Origin: an uncultured Candidatus Thioglobus sp.
GTDB taxonomy: Bacteria > Pseudomonadota > Gammaproteobacteria > PS1 > Pseudothioglobaceae
Length of the DNA: 64,000 nt
Assembly (NCBI GenBank): GCA_900180385.1
Contig: FXLX01000002.1
Location: 79,308-143,307 of the forward strand
Direction: 5' to 3'
In this document: one piece after another, positions 60,867 to 64,000 of the stretch
Layout of the letters: every line of letters begins with the position of its first letter
Numbering within the stretch: the stretch's first letter is position 1
The notes under the pieces: model-generated
Told to the model about the DNA's origin: nothing
The model's input: the letters and a program-made list of their open reading frames with translations, nothing else
Databases searched by the model: none
Position numbers and translations under genes: made by a program

Positions 60867-63803
60867 TTAAAGATAAACCAATAATGGAATGATTGTCAGT
60901 GCAATCACCACATCAATAATCAACGCTTCAGAAATGAAAATTCCTAATGCCCAGGTGTTAGCAAGCTGAGTCATTAATAGTGGAATGAAACTCGCCAACA
61001 ATACTACAATTGATGCAAACACCGCAGCACCTGTTGTTTCTAGCGTATTTTGCAATGATTCAACCCATTTTCCACCTGTCTTAGTCATCTCCTCTTTTAA
61101 GCGCGAGATCATATAAATACCATAATCCACACCTAAACCCATCGCAATTGACAACGACACTAGCATTGCAAAATGCAGGTTGCCCGACCAATTTTCAACA
61201 CTGGTAAAGTAAGCGCCTAAACCGTACTGGCCAAATAGCGTTACTAACAAGGTTGAAGTAAGAATCGCTGCAATTAACGGTGAGCCAAAGATAAGCGCTG
61301 CAATGATGAAAATTGCAAGTGCTGTTACCAATGGCGATTTAATGTATTCAACCTCTGCAACATCATGCGTCGCCTCCGTTGCGCCTAAGAAACCACCCAC
61401 AGCCATTGTTGAAGTACCACTATCTTCAATCTGAACAACTTTAGCCTCCCAATCACCATTTAGGTTTTTACAGTCTTGGCGCTTAGTTGGAGAGTTTGAT
61501 TCATTCACACTATCAATAGAACAAACGCCCGCTTCAGGCATAGTGATCACATCACCTGATTTAAAGCCCCAAGTAACCAAATCAAATCCTGGTTCATCTT
61601 TATTATCAACAAACCACTGCTGGATATCTTTAACCGTTTGATGCGTCTTTACAGGGTTCATAGTATTTACAAAGCCCATAATTACGCCTTCATTCCAGCC
61701 TTTAGCGACGAATGAATCTAAATCACCCGCATTGGTATTTGCTTCAAGCAAACCATTAAAGCCCGTTACGATTTCATTCGCATCTGGCATCCACTCAGGA
61801 TCTTCAGGGTCGCCATACACATCCATGTTATTAGCAATGAACTCAGTATTAGGCACGTGGAAATACTTAAGATTCGGCTCCTGACCTTCAGGCGTCATCA
61901 TCAACATATTCACAATTTTTAAAAACTGAATGTACGAACCAGTAAAGCCAATATTCGGATGAGATCTCATCCAGTCTTCGGTTTTCTCAATCGCTGCCAT
62001 CACTTCAGCATGGTTAAATGCACCTTGTGGCGCATCTTCATCCTCATCCCAACAAGGCTTGCCTGGTGCTTGCGAGCCATCGTACTCACACGCTGGCAAC
62101 ATTGGAAAATGCTCAACCTTACCCTTAATTGGAATATTCACCGAAATCACACCTGGCATCACTTCGCCTAAACGACGCAAATCAATATTCGCATCTGAAT
62201 CGTATTTAAACGCAGCACGAGAATAGTTAATGTCCACTTCCACACCTGGCATAGCCGATTCAGCCGTAGGAGAGAATACTTTGGTTTGTACCGCACTCCA
62301 AGCTACAAGCGCCACAATCATGCCAATTGGGATGATTTTCATCTTACCAGTAATTGCGCTAGTGAGTGTCTTAGCCATGCTCTTTTCAAAAGCTGAAGCT
62401 TCTGTCATTGACGCATCTTGCTTAACGTTTTTACCCGGGAACATCGCCATCAAAATAGGCGAAATTGTTGTAGTGGTGATCAAAATCGTCAGCATGCCAA
62501 ACATACCAAAATATGCATAAGCTTTGTAGAATGAAATATCCACAAATGACAAGGTAAAGAAGCCCACCATATCCGTTACAATCGCCAGCGTTGCTGGTAC
62601 GATTGTTGTTGCAATGGCCTTTTCAGCAGCACTCATTGGCGCTATACCGCTGTCACTATGCAGCTCACTTTGATATCGGCGCACCACTTGCACAGCATGA
62701 CCCGTATCAATCGCCAATAAAAGCATTGGCGTAAGTACCATCATTGTTGTAAGCTTGTAAGCGGTAAAACCCATTAAGCCTAATGTGATAACAATCGTTG
62801 CCACGACGCCAATTAATGGGAATACAGAGCCTCTCCAGCCTTTGTTTAAATACCAAAGCATCGCCACAACAATCAAGAATGAAATCGAAAATAACCACCA
62901 TTTTTGCGCAAGATCATAAATCATAAATGCCAAGAAGTACGGCTCACCTGCAATACGCACCTCTACTCTATCACCATGCGTAGCTTTAATATCATTCACC
63001 AAATCAATGGTAGAAGACACCCAAGGCATATAGTCGGTTTTAACCGTATCGGCGTAGTCACCCACAATAAAGAAGCCTTTAGCACTACACACGTCATCAT
63101 CAAACCAACCTTCTTGTACAAATTCACAACGGTTGCCATTTTTGTCTTGCTTTAGCATTAGCATTGGTGCCAACACTGGGTTGGTTTCAATACCTTTCTT
63201 TAGGTGTGCTAATTGCACGTCTGACACTTGTTTATCCGTGGTGTTAATACCTGACACTGTAATCAAGCGTTCAAACTTAAGCCCGCCATCTTCAGAAGTA
63301 CCCATGTACTTAATCTTCTGCGCGGCAATATCCATAAAGTTATTGCCACGAGAGTGATTAAGTGCCACCATATCGTTATGGGCTTTTTGCACCATGTTAA
63401 TAAACCACGGCTGATACACATCTTGAGAATCTTCCCAAGCACCGCCTGAGTTTTCACAAATGGCTTGTGTTATCTTAGCTGGGGCTGATTCATTAATTCT
63501 TAAACCCGTTTCATCATCATAACGAATAATTTCATCAGCATCACCGTAAGGATCATTACCACCAACACAATCCTTAAGCACAAAGCCAACCACCATAATA
63601 TTACCAAAACCAAACTTCTGCTCACCGTAAGCATTGGTTGCTACGTAGCGGTTAGTTTCTGGTAACAAAGTATCTGGATCATTACGGATATCAAGATCCT
63701 GAATGAAATAACCCATAAACAAAGTAAACATTGCCATAATCACCAACATCATCTGGCGATTACGCACAACGAATGCGGCGTACTTAGTTGCAAAATTATT
63801 CAT
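60867..63803 (-). CDS. RND-superfamily (MMPL-type) exporter
   Basis: A 978-residue membrane protein with the RND/MMPL layout: first helix about residues 15-32, a large extracytoplasmic domain, a helix cluster with WWLFSISFLIVVAMLWYL and MVLTPMLLLAIDTGHAVQVV (the GXXXD-type motif), a second soluble domain, and a final cluster with MGLGVDYGIYMISRLKEE. It probably exports a lipid or hydrophobic compound; no partner gene is present. The C-terminus stops early: a shift into the next frame gives FKPKYVFGDKK and a stop at 60836, a likely small deletion. An IS-like end lies only 10 bp before the ATG, and no Shine-Dalgarno is visible. Confidence 0.85.
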   Translation of the reverse strand: MNNFATKYAAFVVRNRQMMLVIMAMFTLFMGYFIQDLDIRNDPDTLLPETNRYVATNAYGEQKFGFGNIMVVGFVLKDCVGGNDPYGDADEIIRYDDETGLRINESAPAKITQAICENSGGAWEDSQDVYQPWFINMVQKAHNDMVALNHSRGNNFMDIAAQKIKYMGTSEDGGLKFERLITVSGINTTDKQVSDVQLAHLKKGIETNPVLAPMLMLKQDKNGNRCEFVQEGWFDDDVCSAKGFFIVGDYADTVKTDYMPWVSSTIDLVNDIKATHGDRVEVRIAGEPYFLAFMIYDLAQKWWLFSISFLIVVAMLWYLNKGWRGSVFPLIGVVATIVITLGLMGFTAYKLTTMMVLTPMLLLAIDTGHAVQVVRRYQSELHSDSGIAPMSAAEKAIATTIVPATLAIVTDMVGFFTLSFVDISFYKAYAYFGMFGMLTILITTTTISPILMAMFPGKNVKQDASMTEASAFEKSMAKTLTSAITGKMKIIPIGMIVALVAWSAVQTKVFSPTAESAMPGVEVDINYSRAAFKYDSDANIDLRRLGEVMPGVISVNIPIKGKVEHFPMLPACEYDGSQAPGKPCWDEDEDAPQGAFNHAEVMAAIEKTEDWMRSHPNIGFTGSYIQFLKIVNMLMMTPEGQEPNLKYFHVPNTEFIANNMDVYGDPEDPEWMPDANEIVTGFNGLLEANTNAGDLDSFVAKGWNEGVIMGFVNTMNPVKTHQTVKDIQQWFVDNKDEPGFDLVTWGFKSGDVITMPEAGVCSIDSVNESNSPTKRQDCKNLNGDWEAKVVQIEDSGTSTMAVGGFLGATEATHDVAEVEYIKSPLVTALAIFIIAALIFGSPLIAAILTSTLLVTLFGQYGLGAYFTSVENWSGNLHFAMLVSLSIAMGLGVDYGIYMISRLKEEMTKTGGKWVESLQNTLETTGAAVFASIVVLLASFIPLLMTQLANTWALGIFISEALIIDVVIALTIIPLLVYL

Positions 63804-63813
63804 ATTATTTAAT

Positions 63814-64000
63814 GGGTCATGACAACTTAAGAATATTTAAAATCATGTTAAAGTACCGTTATGAAAGTAAAAAAACAAGTATGTAAATCGTTCCCGTATT
63901 TCAGAGAAGAAATTTAGAGAAATAATTAAGTATTTTTCTCTTGATTTGAACGCAGTTCAAATCAAGGAATTAACAGGATTGAGCAGACAAACAATCAACA
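63814..64000 (+). mobile_element. Left end of an IS1595-like insertion sequence
   Basis: From GGGTCATGACAACTTAAG (63814) onward the sequence looks like an insertion-sequence end followed by the start of a transposase gene. The element runs out of the window, so the other repeat cannot be checked and the boundary is provisional. Confidence 0.55.
63861..64000 (+). pseudogene. IS1595-like transposase, N-terminal part with frameshift
   Basis: ATG 63861 gives MKVKKQVCKSFPYFREE and then a stop. Moving frame at about 63912 restores FREIIKYFSLDLNAVQIKEL followed by TGLSRQTIN, which matches the helix-turn-helix start of IS1595-type transposases. Two missing A's in the 'GAAGAAATTT' area would explain the break. 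Only the first 46 or so codons are visible. Confidence 0.72.

Overview
This AT-rich window looks like a chromosomal piece of a gammaproteobacterium. The full isc operon, glnD, rho, the suhB/trmJ pair, the yceD-rpmF-plsX-fabH block and the AmgK/MurU/MupP type of cell-wall recycling all point that way. The base composition, compact gene spacing, decayed insertion sequences and protein flavour suggest the SUP05/Thioglobus sulfur-oxidiser clade or its mussel symbionts. That placement is an inference; no sulfur-oxidation gene lies in the window. No rRNA, tRNA, CRISPR array or prophage was seen.

Layout. 1-3540: hemF (partial), tsaC and xerC on the minus strand, then htpG behind a likely heat-shock promoter and a strong terminator. 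3607-13790: a type I restriction-modification island, all on the minus strand. In transcription order it holds a palindromic operator/promoter, a single-TRD specificity gene, hsdM, a frameshifted dinD, hsdS, an internally deleted DUF2188 gene, a structured RNA plus Abi_2 (AbiF-like) gene, a stub of an older hsdR, rhuM, hsdR and a YgjP-type metallopeptidase. 14144-19209: trmJ | suhB, a DUF3955 membrane protein, yciK-like-rmuC-mupP and plsC. 19211-26934: a TolC-like protein, the fatty-acid/phospholipid block, ispA-xseB, an SDR, pcnB and queF. 26998-34346: lptF, rho, trxA, glnD, gltX and a Sel1 protein. 34388-34467: a perfect 30-bp inverted repeat. 34509-40549: a plus-strand cell-wall operon (Mth938-like, rodA, mltB, dacA, dat, amgK, murU). 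40657-42601: a BrnT-like toxin-antitoxin pair cut into by a dead IS256-family element that carries three copies of a short repeat. 42686-46353: metG | mrp and a hypothetical gene. 46499-52456: the isc operon and cysE. 52546-60008: lpxL-like, ttcA-like, an M61 peptidase, a second TolC-like protein, aroK, a zf-CHCC protein, ilvE and lysC. 60071-60834: a RAYT transposase flanked by two REP hairpins. 60867-63803: an RND exporter, followed by the left end of an IS1595-like element that runs off the window.

How the parts work together. Housekeeping genes sit in tight, overlapping operons. AmgK, MurU and MupP together give the anhydro-MurNAc recycling route that bypasses GlmU, next to the enzymes that trim the wall (MltB, DacA) and supply D-alanine (Dat). 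The isc genes, with IscR, Fdx and Mrp, cover Fe-S cluster assembly. The accessory part is the hsd island. A restriction system, an abortive-infection toxin with a probable RNA partner, RhuM and DinD are stacked in one transcriptional direction, and at least three breakpoints (a stub, an internal deletion and a frameshift) show repeated turnover of its contents.
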